In this document: positions 18,520 to 27,065 of the stretch, piece after piece
How positions within the stretch are numbered: the first letter of the stretch is position 1
Layout: every line of letters begins with the position of its first letter
Origin: Cyclobacteriaceae bacterium
GTDB taxonomy: Bacteria; Bacteroidota; Bacteroidia; Cytophagales; Cyclobacteriaceae
Direction: 5' to 3'
DNA: 64,000 nucleotides
Assembly (NCBI GenBank): GCA_019638395.1
Contig: JAHBTX010000003.1
Coordinates: 496,001 to 560,000 of the forward strand
Notes under the pieces: model-generated
Seen by the model: the letters and a program-made list of their open reading frames with translations, nothing else
Told to the model about the DNA's origin: nothing
Database searches by the model: none
Position numbers and translations under genes: made by a program

Positions 18520-19122
18520 ATGTGCCTCAAAAAGATATTGGTTATTAACATACTTTGTGGGTTATTACATTTACCTGTAAGCAAGGCTCAAGTATTCTCG
18601 TCTTTGCATATTGAAAGTGGTAATGCCATTACCGCATTACCTTTTGTGGGTGCACCTCAATTATTTTATACCAATTATCATCCCAGTATAACCGTTGGTA
18701 CCGGGCTGGTATGGAAGACGGCCGGTAAGCATGCATGGGAACAATCATTTAACCTGGGTTATATCTACCATCGGTTTGTTCAGCATAGTATTCCGCTCTA
18801 CACCGAAACCATCTATCGTTTAGAAACCGGAAAGAAATTTTCATTGGGCGCTCACCTGGGGTTGGGCTATCTGCATTCCATACCTGCTACTGATCGTTTT
18901 GAGTTAAGTGCTGATGGCGAGTATAAAAAAATCACCAACCTGGGTAGAGCACAGGGAATGGCCAGGCTTTCTTTTTCTGGTAGGTATAAAATTAATAGCA
19001 CCTGGCATACAACACTTACGTATGGTGTTCTCATGCAAGGGCCATTTGTTCGGTCGTATGTACCGTTGCTGCCTTATAATATTATTCAATTGGGAGTTCA
19101 TAAATCATTAACCCGAGCATAA
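18520..19122 (+). CDS. Secreted beta-barrel-like protein
   Basis: A 200-residue protein with a signal peptide ending near SKAQVF, then alternating strands with aromatic girdles (LFYTNYHPSITVGTGLVW, HAWEQSFNLGYIYHRFVQHS, FSLGAHLGLGYLHSI, WHTTLTYGVLMQGPF), ending in NIIQLGVHKSLTRA. This fits a small outer-membrane barrel of about eight strands, though no family is named with confidence. It ends two bases before the serine hydrolase gene, so the two are almost certainly co-transcribed. Confidence 0.6.
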   Translation: MCLKKILVINILCGLLHLPVSKAQVFSSLHIESGNAITALPFVGAPQLFYTNYHPSITVGTGLVWKTAGKHAWEQSFNLGYIYHRFVQHSIPLYTETIYRLETGKKFSLGAHLGLGYLHSIPATDRFELSADGEYKKITNLGRAQGMARLSFSGRYKINSTWHTTLTYGVLMQGPFVRSYVPLLPYNIIQLGVHKSLTRA

Positions 19123-19124
19123 GT

Positions 19125-20282
19125 ATGCGCCTATCTATTAGTGTAATAATAATGTTGGTACCGTTTTTGGGTTGCCGGGAAGCTGATATTAACCCAACAG
19201 CAGCATGTGCTTTTACAGATTTCGTTGCCCATTCAAAGGCTGATGTATATCAATCAATTTTGGATAAGTACGTTATGAAAGGCTTACCCGGCATCTCCGC
19301 ATTAGTACGCGATGAAGAAGGTACGTGGATTGGTTATGCTGGCAAAGCTGATCTTGATCGTAAAATCCCTTTTATGCCGTGCCACCCTTCTAAATCGGCT
19401 AGTATTACCAAGTTTATGGTTGGTACGCTTGCTTTCATGCTTCAAGAACGTGGTTTATTAAATATTGATGATCCGATTTCAAAGTACCTCGACCCTGAAA
19501 TTATTGCGAAACTGAAAAATGCCGATAAAGTAACCCTGAGAAATTGCATGCAACACACAACCGGTTTTTACGATCTTATTACCGATTCTGAATTTTACTT
19601 AGCTGTGTTGAACAATCCAAACAAAAACTGGGAGGCTGAAGAATTACTGAAGTACGTTTATGGTAAAGCCCCGTACTTTTCACCTAATGCAGGGGTATCA
19701 TACAGCAACACCAATACCATTTTTGTGGCAATGTGTTTAGATAAAGTGCTTGGATATTCACATGCCCGGGCACTTCGCGAAATGATTTGGGAGCCCTTGG
19801 GTATGACCAGTACCTTTTATCAATCGCGCGAAGCATTACCCGGTATTACCGCACAAGGATATTATGATCTTTATAACAACAATACCATTGTAAACGTGTC
19901 GAACCTGATTACCGGAAGTGGCAATGGATATGGTGGTGTTTACAGCACCACGTTAGACTTAATGAAATTTATGGATGCAGTGTATTTTAACAACACAATC
20001 ATTAGTGCAGAAAGCCTGGCCACGATGATGAGTTTTCTTCCGGAAGATGAAAAAAATGATTTAGGGGTGGGCATGATGCGTAAGTTTAAAAACTTTACCA
20101 CCAATACAGGCGTTGGTCATTCTGGTCGCGACTTGGGCTATAGTGCTGATCTGTTTGCGTTCCCAACTGCTCAAAATCGGTTAATGATTTTTTTTGTTAA
20201 CTACGGTACCGATGGTGATACGAAGCTACGGCAGGTATTTTGGGATTTTGAAGAAGAACTTGTGTTAACGCTAACCCAATAG
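19125..20282 (+). CDS. Lipoprotein serine hydrolase, beta-lactamase/PBP-like
   Basis: A 385-residue class C beta-lactamase-like serine hydrolase (Pfam Beta-lactamase family). The lipobox VPFLGC puts it on a membrane, probably facing the periplasm or the surface. The SxxK motif is S93-I-T-K96 in KSASITKFMVG, the Tyr-x-Asn motif is YSNTN, and the third motif is HSGRDLGYS. The other usual family positions (CMQHTTGFYD, YGGVYSTTLDLMKFMDAVYF) are all present. Members include D-alanyl-D-amino-acid carboxypeptidases, esterases and peptidases; beta-lactam hydrolysis should not be assumed. It is the last gene of the AraC-led run. Confidence 0.85.
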   Translation: MRLSISVIIMLVPFLGCREADINPTAACAFTDFVAHSKADVYQSILDKYVMKGLPGISALVRDEEGTWIGYAGKADLDRKIPFMPCHPSKSASITKFMVGTLAFMLQERGLLNIDDPISKYLDPEIIAKLKNADKVTLRNCMQHTTGFYDLITDSEFYLAVLNNPNKNWEAEELLKYVYGKAPYFSPNAGVSYSNTNTIFVAMCLDKVLGYSHARALREMIWEPLGMTSTFYQSREALPGITAQGYYDLYNNNTIVNVSNLITGSGNGYGGVYSTTLDLMKFMDAVYFNNTIISAESLATMMSFLPEDEKNDLGVGMMRKFKNFTTNTGVGHSGRDLGYSADLFAFPTAQNRLMIFFVNYGTDGDTKLRQVFWDFEEELVLTLTQ

Positions 20283-20358
20283 TGACGCTAATTTATAACA
20301 CGCGACCTTAAAGAAATTTTAAGCGTACGCAAGTGCTGTTGATGGAGCATGTTCATTC

Positions 20359-21123
20359 TTAATTTGAAAGCAACCATTTCACAAAGTCGGGCTCAGCAAA
20401 AGCATTATCCCAACTGTTGTGATTTACGCCCCCGTATTCGGTGTATTTTACGCTTGCCTTAAGCGACTTTAACTTTGCTACCATGGCACGCGATTCTTTC
20501 ACACTAACAACTGCATCGGCATCGCCATGAAAAATCCAGAAAGGAATTTTAGCAGCTTGTTTGGTGTAGCGGCTGGCATCACCACCTCCGCAAACGGGTG
20601 CTGCTGCCGCAAAAAGTTTGGGGTATCGGTACACAGCTTCAAATGTACCCATACCACCCATTGAAAGACCCGTGATATAAACACGTTTCTTATCTACACC
20701 TTCCTCGGCAATAATTTTTTTAACCAACTCAATAGCAGCACTAAGTGCTGTAGTTGCAGGCCGGGAGTAATCGAACGAAAGTGTAAATGGGCTGGTTGTT
20801 CGATCAACACTAACACTGCCCCAGTAATTATCGGTGGGGCATTGCGGGGCCACCACAATGGCCGGAAAGTTTTTTCTGTTTTCAGGTGTAAGAAAAAGTT
20901 TGGCACCGTGCACCAATTGCTTTTCATTATCGCTACCACGCTCACCGGCTCCATGCAGAAAAAGTATTACCGGGTATTTTTTCTGCGGATCGTAATCTTG
21001 CGGTAGTAGTATGCGGTAGGGGAGTGCCAGACCGTTTGATGCCTGAAATACTTTTTTCTGATAGAGCGAGTCCTGAGCCAGTGCTGGCATGGATATGATA
21101 AGAGCAAGAATAGTCAGCTTCAT
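20359..21123 (-). CDS. Secreted esterase/phospholipase-like alpha/beta hydrolase
   Basis: A 254-residue exported hydrolase (signal LTILALIISMPALAQD) of the polyhydroxybutyrate depolymerase/dienelactone-like esterase group. The oxyanion region is VILFLHGAGERGSDNEKQ. The nucleophile is the Ser of GLSMGGMGTFEA, the acid is in FHGDADAVVSVKES and the His is in GGVNHNSWDNAF. The domain is complete with no extra modules. Relatives cut carbohydrate esters or short lipids. It is preceded on the same strand by the 33-residue microprotein and its terminator-like hairpin. Confidence 0.85.
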   Translation of the reverse strand: MKLTILALIISMPALAQDSLYQKKVFQASNGLALPYRILLPQDYDPQKKYPVILFLHGAGERGSDNEKQLVHGAKLFLTPENRKNFPAIVVAPQCPTDNYWGSVSVDRTTSPFTLSFDYSRPATTALSAAIELVKKIIAEEGVDKKRVYITGLSMGGMGTFEAVYRYPKLFAAAAPVCGGGDASRYTKQAAKIPFWIFHGDADAVVSVKESRAMVAKLKSLKASVKYTEYGGVNHNSWDNAFAEPDFVKWLLSN

Positions 21124-21142
21124 AGTGTGTTTTTAAAATTTG

Positions 21143-21166
21143 AAAAGCGCCCGGTGAGGCGCTTTT
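21143..21166 (-). terminator. Terminator-like hairpin after the microprotein gene
   Basis: AAAAGCGCC at 21143-21151 pairs with GGCGCTTTT at 21158-21166 around a six-base loop. It lies 19 bp past the microprotein stop codon in the sense of transcription, and read on the minus strand the stem ends in a U-rich arm. It would separate the microprotein gene from the esterase gene. Confidence 0.6.
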
Positions 21167-21184
21167 ACTTTTTGAGAACCGAAT

Positions 21185-21286
21185 TCAGCCATTGGCCTTC
21201 TTCGCTCTTTTTTCGGCCCTTTTTTCTTTTAAGGTTTTAGCGGGCTTCTTCTTTTCTTCTTTCTTACGATCCATTCCTTTTGACAT
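21185..21286 (-). CDS. 33-residue lysine-rich microprotein
   Basis: ATG at 21286 and TGA at 21185-21187 enclose MSKGMDRKKEEKKKPAKT followed by LKEKRAEKRAKKANG. About half the residues are Lys or Arg and no hydrophobic segment exists. Proteins of this length and pattern (MSKGxDxKK..KKPxKTxKEKR) occur in many Bacteroidota as small conserved hypotheticals. That recollection could not be searched here. The charge suggests RNA or ribosome binding, which is inference. Its own terminator-like hairpin and co-direction with neighbours support a real gene. Confidence 0.65.
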   Translation of the reverse strand: MSKGMDRKKEEKKKPAKTLKEKRAEKRAKKANG

Positions 21287-21322
21287 AGCAGTAAAGTGTT
21301 TTAGTACCCGAATGTAAATAAA

Positions 21323-22126
21323 TTATTGATTGTTCAAAACTTTGAAGATAACCTCGTGGCTTGTACCAATCAGATCGTTGTGGTGTGTATCGAATTTATG
21401 GAGTCGTGCGCTTGGAACAGTGTTTCTTAATTTTTCGACAAGGCTTACCGGCACCAGCCTGTCGCGCAAGCCGGCAATAAGTGTTACAAGAATGCGGTTA
21501 TCGGTTACTAACTTAGAAAATGTGGTGGTATTGATTTTCAGGTGGCGGAAATTAACCCAGGTTTTGTAAACCTGCTGGCGTTTGTACTGGCTGTCCATCT
21601 GGCGTTGCGCGAAGCGTAACAACCGCTTGTCAATCAAATGAGTAAATTCCAGGAAGGTTAGCAGCCGGTGCCAGAAAGCAGGGCGGGTAACAAGGTGGCT
21701 GAAAATTTTTCGTGATACAACCGGATAGGTTGCTAACCAATACCAAAACCGAAACTGAACACCATCGGGTGCAAGCAGTATCAGATTTTGAATTTTATCT
21801 GGAAAAGCTTTTGTAAGCGCAAGCGCAAACCGGCATCCGATACTGAAGGCAACTATGCTAAAGCGGTTGATATTGTTGTCAATCAGAAACTGCTGAAATA
21901 TCGCCTGTAAATCCTGATGGGTGATCGGTGTATCAGTCGCCCAATTACTATTGCCATGAAAAAACAGATCGAAGCTATAATGGGTGCAATTGCCCTGCGA
22001 AGGATTAACTAGCTTATCAAACACCTGGTGTTGTTGACCAAACCCATGAAACCAGAGCACAACATTATTACCGGAACCAGTCTTTTGATAGAAAAGCGAA
22101 CCTTTATGATAAGGCACCTCGGGCAT
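21323..22126 (-). CDS. Alpha/beta hydrolase, unknown substrate
   Basis: A 267-residue cytoplasmic alpha/beta-fold hydrolase starting at MPEVPYHKGSLFYQKTGSG. The His-Gly oxyanion loop is WFHGFGQQHQVFDK, the nucleophile elbow is VAFSIGCRFAL (Ser in place of the commoner GxSxG geometry), and the catalytic His lies in FDTHHNDLIG. An ATG at 22237 would add 37 residues that overlap the preceding gene by 62 bp, so the start at 22126, 49 bp after that gene's stop, is preferred. The family covers esterases, lipases and C-C hydrolases, so the substrate is open. Confidence 0.75.
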   Translation of the reverse strand: MPEVPYHKGSLFYQKTGSGNNVVLWFHGFGQQHQVFDKLVNPSQGNCTHYSFDLFFHGNSNWATDTPITHQDLQAIFQQFLIDNNINRFSIVAFSIGCRFALALTKAFPDKIQNLILLAPDGVQFRFWYWLATYPVVSRKIFSHLVTRPAFWHRLLTFLEFTHLIDKRLLRFAQRQMDSQYKRQQVYKTWVNFRHLKINTTTFSKLVTDNRILVTLIAGLRDRLVPVSLVEKLRNTVPSARLHKFDTHHNDLIGTSHEVIFKVLNNQ

Positions 22127-22175
22127 TTTCAAAGTTAACCAAACCTTAAAAATACCGGTTAAAAATTGTTTAAAG

Positions 22176-23528
22176 CTATTGAACCAATAAGCGCACTGTT
22201 TTTTTAACGCTGCCTTGAAATTTAACAAAGTAAACACCCGGCTTCAATGTGTGCCCGATTGTTACTTCCGTTTCAAGGGTATTCAAAGCCAATGACAAAA
22301 CTATGTTGCCGGTTGGGTCGAGCACATTTACGCGGTCGTTCAGCGAAGGCTCAAAGTTGATATGGATAGAAATATGATCTACTGCCGGATTGGGGAAAAC
22401 TTCTGCTTTTAAATCGGCTTCGCTCTCAATTAAAATTACGTGTGAGTACTCAAACGAACCATCTTTATCCAGCAGCTTTAAGCGATAATAATTACGCCAT
22501 GCCGGGGCGGAAGCAGAAAATGTATAAGTATGCTTTTCATACGTATCGAAACCGGCACCGTATAGCTGGCCCACCGTCTGATAGCTGCGGCCGTTAACCG
22601 AATGTTCTATCTCAAATTTGTAAAAGTTAAGTTCAGAGGCGGTAGCCCAGGTAAGTACTACGAGGCCATTCTGTAATTCCCCTTTAAAATAAATCAATTC
22701 AACAGGCATAGGGCTGCCGGGAATATTTTGTACCCAGTTGCTAAACGTTGGGTTAGTGCTTTGCATGGTAGCTTGATTGGCGGTGTTTCCTGATGTGGTG
22801 CTGCCACCACCCGAGTTTGTAATAGTTCCGTTAACATATAAGCCGTAGGGGTTAGTTGTGTTGTTATTGGTGATCTGGCTACCACCACCACTAAAGTTGA
22901 TGTTGCCATGTATGTAAACCTGCGCTCCGTTGTTCACCGTTAATACGGTACCGCCTCCGGCAGCAGTAACATTTCCAAATACTGCCACGCGTCCATTACG
23001 GTTTACTGTAATATCACCGCTTGAGTTCGAAACAATGTTTTGATATACAATCAGGTCGGCATAAGGTGGCGGGGCCACACTGGTTCCTACAGTTAAGTAG
23101 TTAGAACTGTTAACGGTTAAACTTCCGTGAACAATTACCTGACCACCCGGGTATATATTCAGATTTGAGTTTAAAGTAACATCGCCATTTATCTCCAGTG
23201 TACCATAAACATTAACAGTACCACCACCACCAACTGAAAAATTTCCAGTAACAGTTACCGATCGCCCTGCATTTATTAAAAGTGTGGCGCTGGCTAAAGC
23301 GTAATTACCGGTTACTACCATGTTGTGGTTAACGGTAGCGGTGCCAGAGGTGTGCCCACCGGTAGTGGAGGGTGTGGTGGTTCCCCACCCCGAAGTATTA
23401 CTCCAATTGGCGGGTGTTGTCCATGCGCCTGAGGCTAATGTGGTATAGTTTTGAGCTAAGGCGGAAGTTGAAAGTGCAGTTAAAAAAATGAACGCAGCAT
23501 TTCGCAAAAGAATCCTGAAGGAGTACAT
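22176..23528 (-). CDS. T9SS-exported repeat protein with Por sorting tail
   Basis: A 450-residue protein with a signal peptide (FLTALSTSALAQN). The passenger (about 27-270) is rich in Gly, Asn, Thr and Val in short repeats (TLINAGRSVTVTGNFSVG, VTLNSNLNIYPGGQVIVHGS), typical of a parallel beta-helix. A fibronectin-like segment follows (VLTWATASELNFYKFEIEHS). The last 80 residues match the Por/T9SS C-terminal sorting domain (EVFPNPAVDHISIHI ending VYFVKFQGSVKKTVRLLVQ). It should be exported by the type IX system and displayed on the surface. The 49-bp gap to the hydrolase gene suggests a shared transcript. Confidence 0.85.
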   Translation of the reverse strand: MYSFRILLRNAAFIFLTALSTSALAQNYTTLASGAWTTPANWSNTSGWGTTTPSTTGGHTSGTATVNHNMVVTGNYALASATLLINAGRSVTVTGNFSVGGGGTVNVYGTLEINGDVTLNSNLNIYPGGQVIVHGSLTVNSSNYLTVGTSVAPPPYADLIVYQNIVSNSSGDITVNRNGRVAVFGNVTAAGGGTVLTVNNGAQVYIHGNINFSGGGSQITNNNTTNPYGLYVNGTITNSGGGSTTSGNTANQATMQSTNPTFSNWVQNIPGSPMPVELIYFKGELQNGLVVLTWATASELNFYKFEIEHSVNGRSYQTVGQLYGAGFDTYEKHTYTFSASAPAWRNYYRLKLLDKDGSFEYSHVILIESEADLKAEVFPNPAVDHISIHINFEPSLNDRVNVLDPTGNIVLSLALNTLETEVTIGHTLKPGVYFVKFQGSVKKTVRLLVQ

Positions 23529-23793
23529 ACAAAAAGGTTTGCCCGGTAATCATCAATAATAAGGCCCATGTAAGAAGCCGGGCAAAAATAGATCATTAAA
23601 ATCTATAAAAAACGCCACTCAAAAAAATAAACCCAATTTTTGGCCTATTTTCAAGGTATATAGTACCAGTTATCATTGATTTTATTGTGTATGGTAACTA
23701 TTATTTTTTGCATCTTTTTTAGAGAATATTACCATTTTGGGATTATTATCCCAGTTTTTTGCTACTTTCTAAGCTCGCGCTGTTTCCCTGTTG

Positions 23794-24531
23794 CTAATTT
23801 TCCTTCAAGATAGATGCCCGCCCGATTACCAGACCTTTATTAATAAAAGAAGTACCACTCACATTAATCTCCGGTTCACCAATCGCATTTATTCTTACTT
23901 CATCCGAAGCATTTACATTCAATCTGCCTTCACCGCAAATGCTGCTGCTAATATTGTGGCCATTCAGGTTGCGGCTGTCTATTCTGTTTTCTCCGTAAAG
24001 CACATAACGTTGTGTACCGGCTGTGCCGGCTTTGAACTTAATCCGGTTCTCACCATAAGCCACAACTTTAAGCGATCGGGCTTGTAACGAATCGATGGTA
24101 ATATCAGCACTGCCATAAGCGCGAATCAGTAGGTGATCGACATCTACAATTTGATTAACAGTTACGTCCTGATCACCCCGGATTTCAAGTAACCGCAAAT
24201 CGCGAAAGGTTATGTGGGCGGTTACTGTTGCATCGTGATAGATGCTGCGTTTGCCGTGGTCATCATAAATCTCACGCTTATCAACAATGCGCGCATCGTC
24301 TAAATAAACCCTTAGTTTTTCACCTTCTACCGTAATGTTAATTTGCCCAAGATTAATATTGGAGTAAGTTAGTTTAATGGATTCGCGCTCACCCTGGGTT
24401 AGCACCAAATGTATTTTGGGCGAAATCGTGATCTTATTGAAATACTTAAGTTGTTTTTCAAATTCCTGTTCCTGGGCTGTGGCCGTCATCGAAATGAAAG
24501 CCAGTACGGCAATCCATAAGTTTTTTTTCAT
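23794..24531 (-). CDS. DUF2807 'head GIN' domain protein, exported
   Basis: A 245-residue exported protein (signal MKKNLWIAVLAFISMTATAQ) belonging to the DUF2807 family, whose name comes from the GIN motif seen in relatives. The sequence alternates short strands with small polar residues (FNKITISPKIHLVLTQGERE, LRAYGSADITIDSLQARSL), as in a right-handed beta-solenoid. The function of the family is unknown; an extracellular binding role is often guessed. The ATG at 24531 gives the signal peptide, so an 11-residue upstream extension is rejected. It lies 62 bp after a permease gene on the same strand. Confidence 0.85.
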   Translation of the reverse strand: MKKNLWIAVLAFISMTATAQEQEFEKQLKYFNKITISPKIHLVLTQGERESIKLTYSNINLGQINITVEGEKLRVYLDDARIVDKREIYDDHGKRSIYHDATVTAHITFRDLRLLEIRGDQDVTVNQIVDVDHLLIRAYGSADITIDSLQARSLKVVAYGENRIKFKAGTAGTQRYVLYGENRIDSRNLNGHNISSSICGEGRLNVNASDEVRINAIGEPEINVSGTSFINKGLVIGRASILKEN

Positions 24532-24593
24532 AGTAGTAGCATTTGGTAGTAAGACAAGCACCACCGGCTTTACCCCTATGTACTATTTAAAAT

Positions 24594-26951
24594 TTATTCG
24601 CTGCGTAAACTTTCTGATGGATTTGCCGATGCAGCCCTTAATGCCTGTGTGGTAACAATCAACAGTGTAAGCAATAGCGCCACCAAACCGGCAGCCGGTA
24701 TAACCCACCATGCAATGCTGATTCGATAACTGTAACTGTTTTCGAGCCAGTAATTTAAACCGAACCAGGCAACAGGCGAGGCGAATACAAACCCAACCAA
24801 AACCAACCGTGTAAAGTCTTTTGAAATAAGCGTAACAATATTCAAGTTGGTAGCGCCCAACACTTTTCTAATCCCGATTTCTTTAGTACGCTGTTCGGCT
24901 GTAAAGGTGGCAAGGCCCAGTAAGCCCAGGCAGGTAATTAAAATAGCCAACGCGGCAAATACAGAAGCCAATACTCCAATCATATTAATATTGGCAAACT
25001 TTTGGTCGAAAGATTGATCCACAAATTCGTACTCGAAAGGGTAGGCAGGGTTAAGTGTTTTAAATATTGATTCGATTGTTTTCAGCGATGCTGTTAGATC
25101 CTGGGTTTCGGTTAGCCGTAATGTAATTACCTCACCTCCATCGGGCCCAAATAAAAAAAAGCCGGGCTGTACACTTTTGAATGGCGAGGTCATTAATACA
25201 TCGTGCATAATTCCCACCACTGTCCACTTGCGGCTCCACAATGTAACGGTTTCACCAATGGGGTTTTCAAGGCCCATCACATCTACTGCTGCCTGGTTCA
25301 AAATCATAGCAGCCGTATCGCTTTTAAATGCTTGCGAAAAGGCCCGACCCTCTATCATTTCAATGCCCATCGTTTCCGGGTAGTCATTCCCAATAAATAC
25401 TCTCGAAAAAAGTATTTCACGATCGGCTGGTTTGCCGGGCCAGTCTAAAATATTGTTTCCATAGATAGCTGTGATAGGGCTGCTGGAAGTGGTAACCATT
25501 TTTACTTTACCCGATGCAAGCAACTGTTCGCGCAGCGTATTATACTTGTTGTTTAGTTCTTCGTTGCTGGTTATCATAATTAAGCCATTGCGGTTATAAC
25601 CAATGTCGCGTGCTTTTACATATTCTATTTGTTTGTAGATAACCACCATGCCCACGATAAGGCAAATGGAAAAGAAAAACTGGAGCGATACCAAAAACTT
25701 GCGGGGCGCAATGGCCTGATTACCCACGCCTTTGCCTTTTAGCACCCGCACCGGGCTAAATGAAGATAAGTAAAGAGCCGGGTAGCTTCCGGCAAAGAAA
25801 CCGGTTAACACTATAAACAGAATAGCCAACAACCAACTGAAGGGTGATGAGTAGGCAATAAAAAGTTTTTTCCCAACCAAGGAGTTGAATAAGGGTAATG
25901 TTAACTCCACTAATACAAGTGCCAAACCAAAAGCGAGCGTAGTAATCAATACCGATTCGCCAATAAACTGCCAGATAAGGTCGCTCCTGCGCGAGCCTAC
26001 CGATTTACGAATACCTACCTCGCGGGCACGATGCTCGCTGCGGGCAGTGGCCAGATTCATAAAGTTAATGCACGCTATTACCAGAATAAAAACAGCGATA
26101 AGCGTAAACCCGTTTACATATTCATCCATTCCGGCCGTTTGCACACCATTTTTAAATTGCGAGCGCAGGTGCCAGTCTTTCAATGGATGAATAAACAAAT
26201 CAACTTTTTCTTCCGGTTCTTTTTGACGGATAACATCTTTTATACTGGCGTTTACCTCCTTGAGTTGGGCTCCTGGTTGCAGTTCTACAAAAACCTGAAA
26301 CGATTGATCGTCCCACATATTTTGGTTTTGCTTAACCCAGTCTTGTCCGGCAAAAATGGCCCAGGGTACTAGAAAGCGAAATTGAAAAGATGAGTTTTGA
26401 GGTAAGTCTTTCAAAATGCCGGTAACATGCAAACTGTAGTTGTTATCTAACACTACGGTTTTATTCATGGGGTCTTCATCGCCAAATAAATTTTTAGCTA
26501 ACGATTCGGTAAGCAAAATTGCCGATGGGTCGTGTAGGGAGGCAGGCGAACCTTTTATAAATGGAAAGGCAAACATTTCCAAAAATTCGGGTGTAACAAA
26601 CTGTCCTTCCTGCCGTATTTTGGTTTCGCCCACGGTTAGCAGTTGCGAATAAGGCCAATGTGCAATGGCCGTATTTTTTATACGGCTATCGTACGTTTTC
26701 ATAAACTCATACAAGGGCAACGGTACCGAATTGTAGCTGGCAATGTTATCGCTAAACTCGTTGTGCAACCAAAACTGACCTAGTTGTTCATAATTAGGAT
26801 GAAAGCGATCGTAGGTTTTTTCGTTTACTACCCACAAAAATATAAGCACACTGCAGGTAATACCCACCGCCAGTCCGGTAATATTTATAAATGAATAAAT
26901 GGAGTTTCGTTTCAAATTGCGAAACGCGATCTTCAAATAATTAAATAGCAT
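24594..26951 (-). CDS. MacB/FtsX-like ABC permease (first of four)
   Basis: A 785-residue permease: one N-terminal helix (about 18-40), a periplasmic MacB_PCD domain, three helices near 270-400, a second periplasmic domain (about 420-640) and three C-terminal helices (SVFAALAILITCLGLLGLAT). Family marks are YSFINITGLAVGITCSV at the start, TARSEHRAREVGIRKSVGSR in the middle and AEQRTKEIGIRKVLGATNLN near the end. No ATP-binding partner is encoded nearby, so the ATPase would be supplied in trans. It is the last permease of the block and resembles the one at 31955-34324 most closely. Confidence 0.9.
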   Translation of the reverse strand: MLFNYLKIAFRNLKRNSIYSFINITGLAVGITCSVLIFLWVVNEKTYDRFHPNYEQLGQFWLHNEFSDNIASYNSVPLPLYEFMKTYDSRIKNTAIAHWPYSQLLTVGETKIRQEGQFVTPEFLEMFAFPFIKGSPASLHDPSAILLTESLAKNLFGDEDPMNKTVVLDNNYSLHVTGILKDLPQNSSFQFRFLVPWAIFAGQDWVKQNQNMWDDQSFQVFVELQPGAQLKEVNASIKDVIRQKEPEEKVDLFIHPLKDWHLRSQFKNGVQTAGMDEYVNGFTLIAVFILVIACINFMNLATARSEHRAREVGIRKSVGSRRSDLIWQFIGESVLITTLAFGLALVLVELTLPLFNSLVGKKLFIAYSSPFSWLLAILFIVLTGFFAGSYPALYLSSFSPVRVLKGKGVGNQAIAPRKFLVSLQFFFSICLIVGMVVIYKQIEYVKARDIGYNRNGLIMITSNEELNNKYNTLREQLLASGKVKMVTTSSSPITAIYGNNILDWPGKPADREILFSRVFIGNDYPETMGIEMIEGRAFSQAFKSDTAAMILNQAAVDVMGLENPIGETVTLWSRKWTVVGIMHDVLMTSPFKSVQPGFFLFGPDGGEVITLRLTETQDLTASLKTIESIFKTLNPAYPFEYEFVDQSFDQKFANINMIGVLASVFAALAILITCLGLLGLATFTAEQRTKEIGIRKVLGATNLNIVTLISKDFTRLVLVGFVFASPVAWFGLNYWLENSYSYRISIAWWVIPAAGLVALLLTLLIVTTQALRAASANPSESLRSE

Positions 26952-27065
26952 AGTGAAAATAATTTGGTTTCAATATAGCAGTTGAACTGTAAAAATAATC
27001 TGCCGGCCATCCCATGTTGTTTGTAAAAGTTTTAACCGGTTAGATTATGCATTAACCAGGTTAAT

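Noticed and set aside
19125-20282. Serine hydrolase as an antibiotic-resistance beta-lactamase
   Set aside because: The SxxK and YxN motifs are shared by many esterases and peptidases, and nothing shows beta-lactam activity.
22127-22237. Longer start of the alpha/beta hydrolase
   Set aside because: It overlaps the T9SS protein gene by 62 bp, and the extra residues are not family-like.
23738-23753. TGGGAT/ATCCCA hairpin followed by T residues as a terminator
   Set aside because: No plus-strand gene ends there, and on the minus strand the stem is not followed by a T run.
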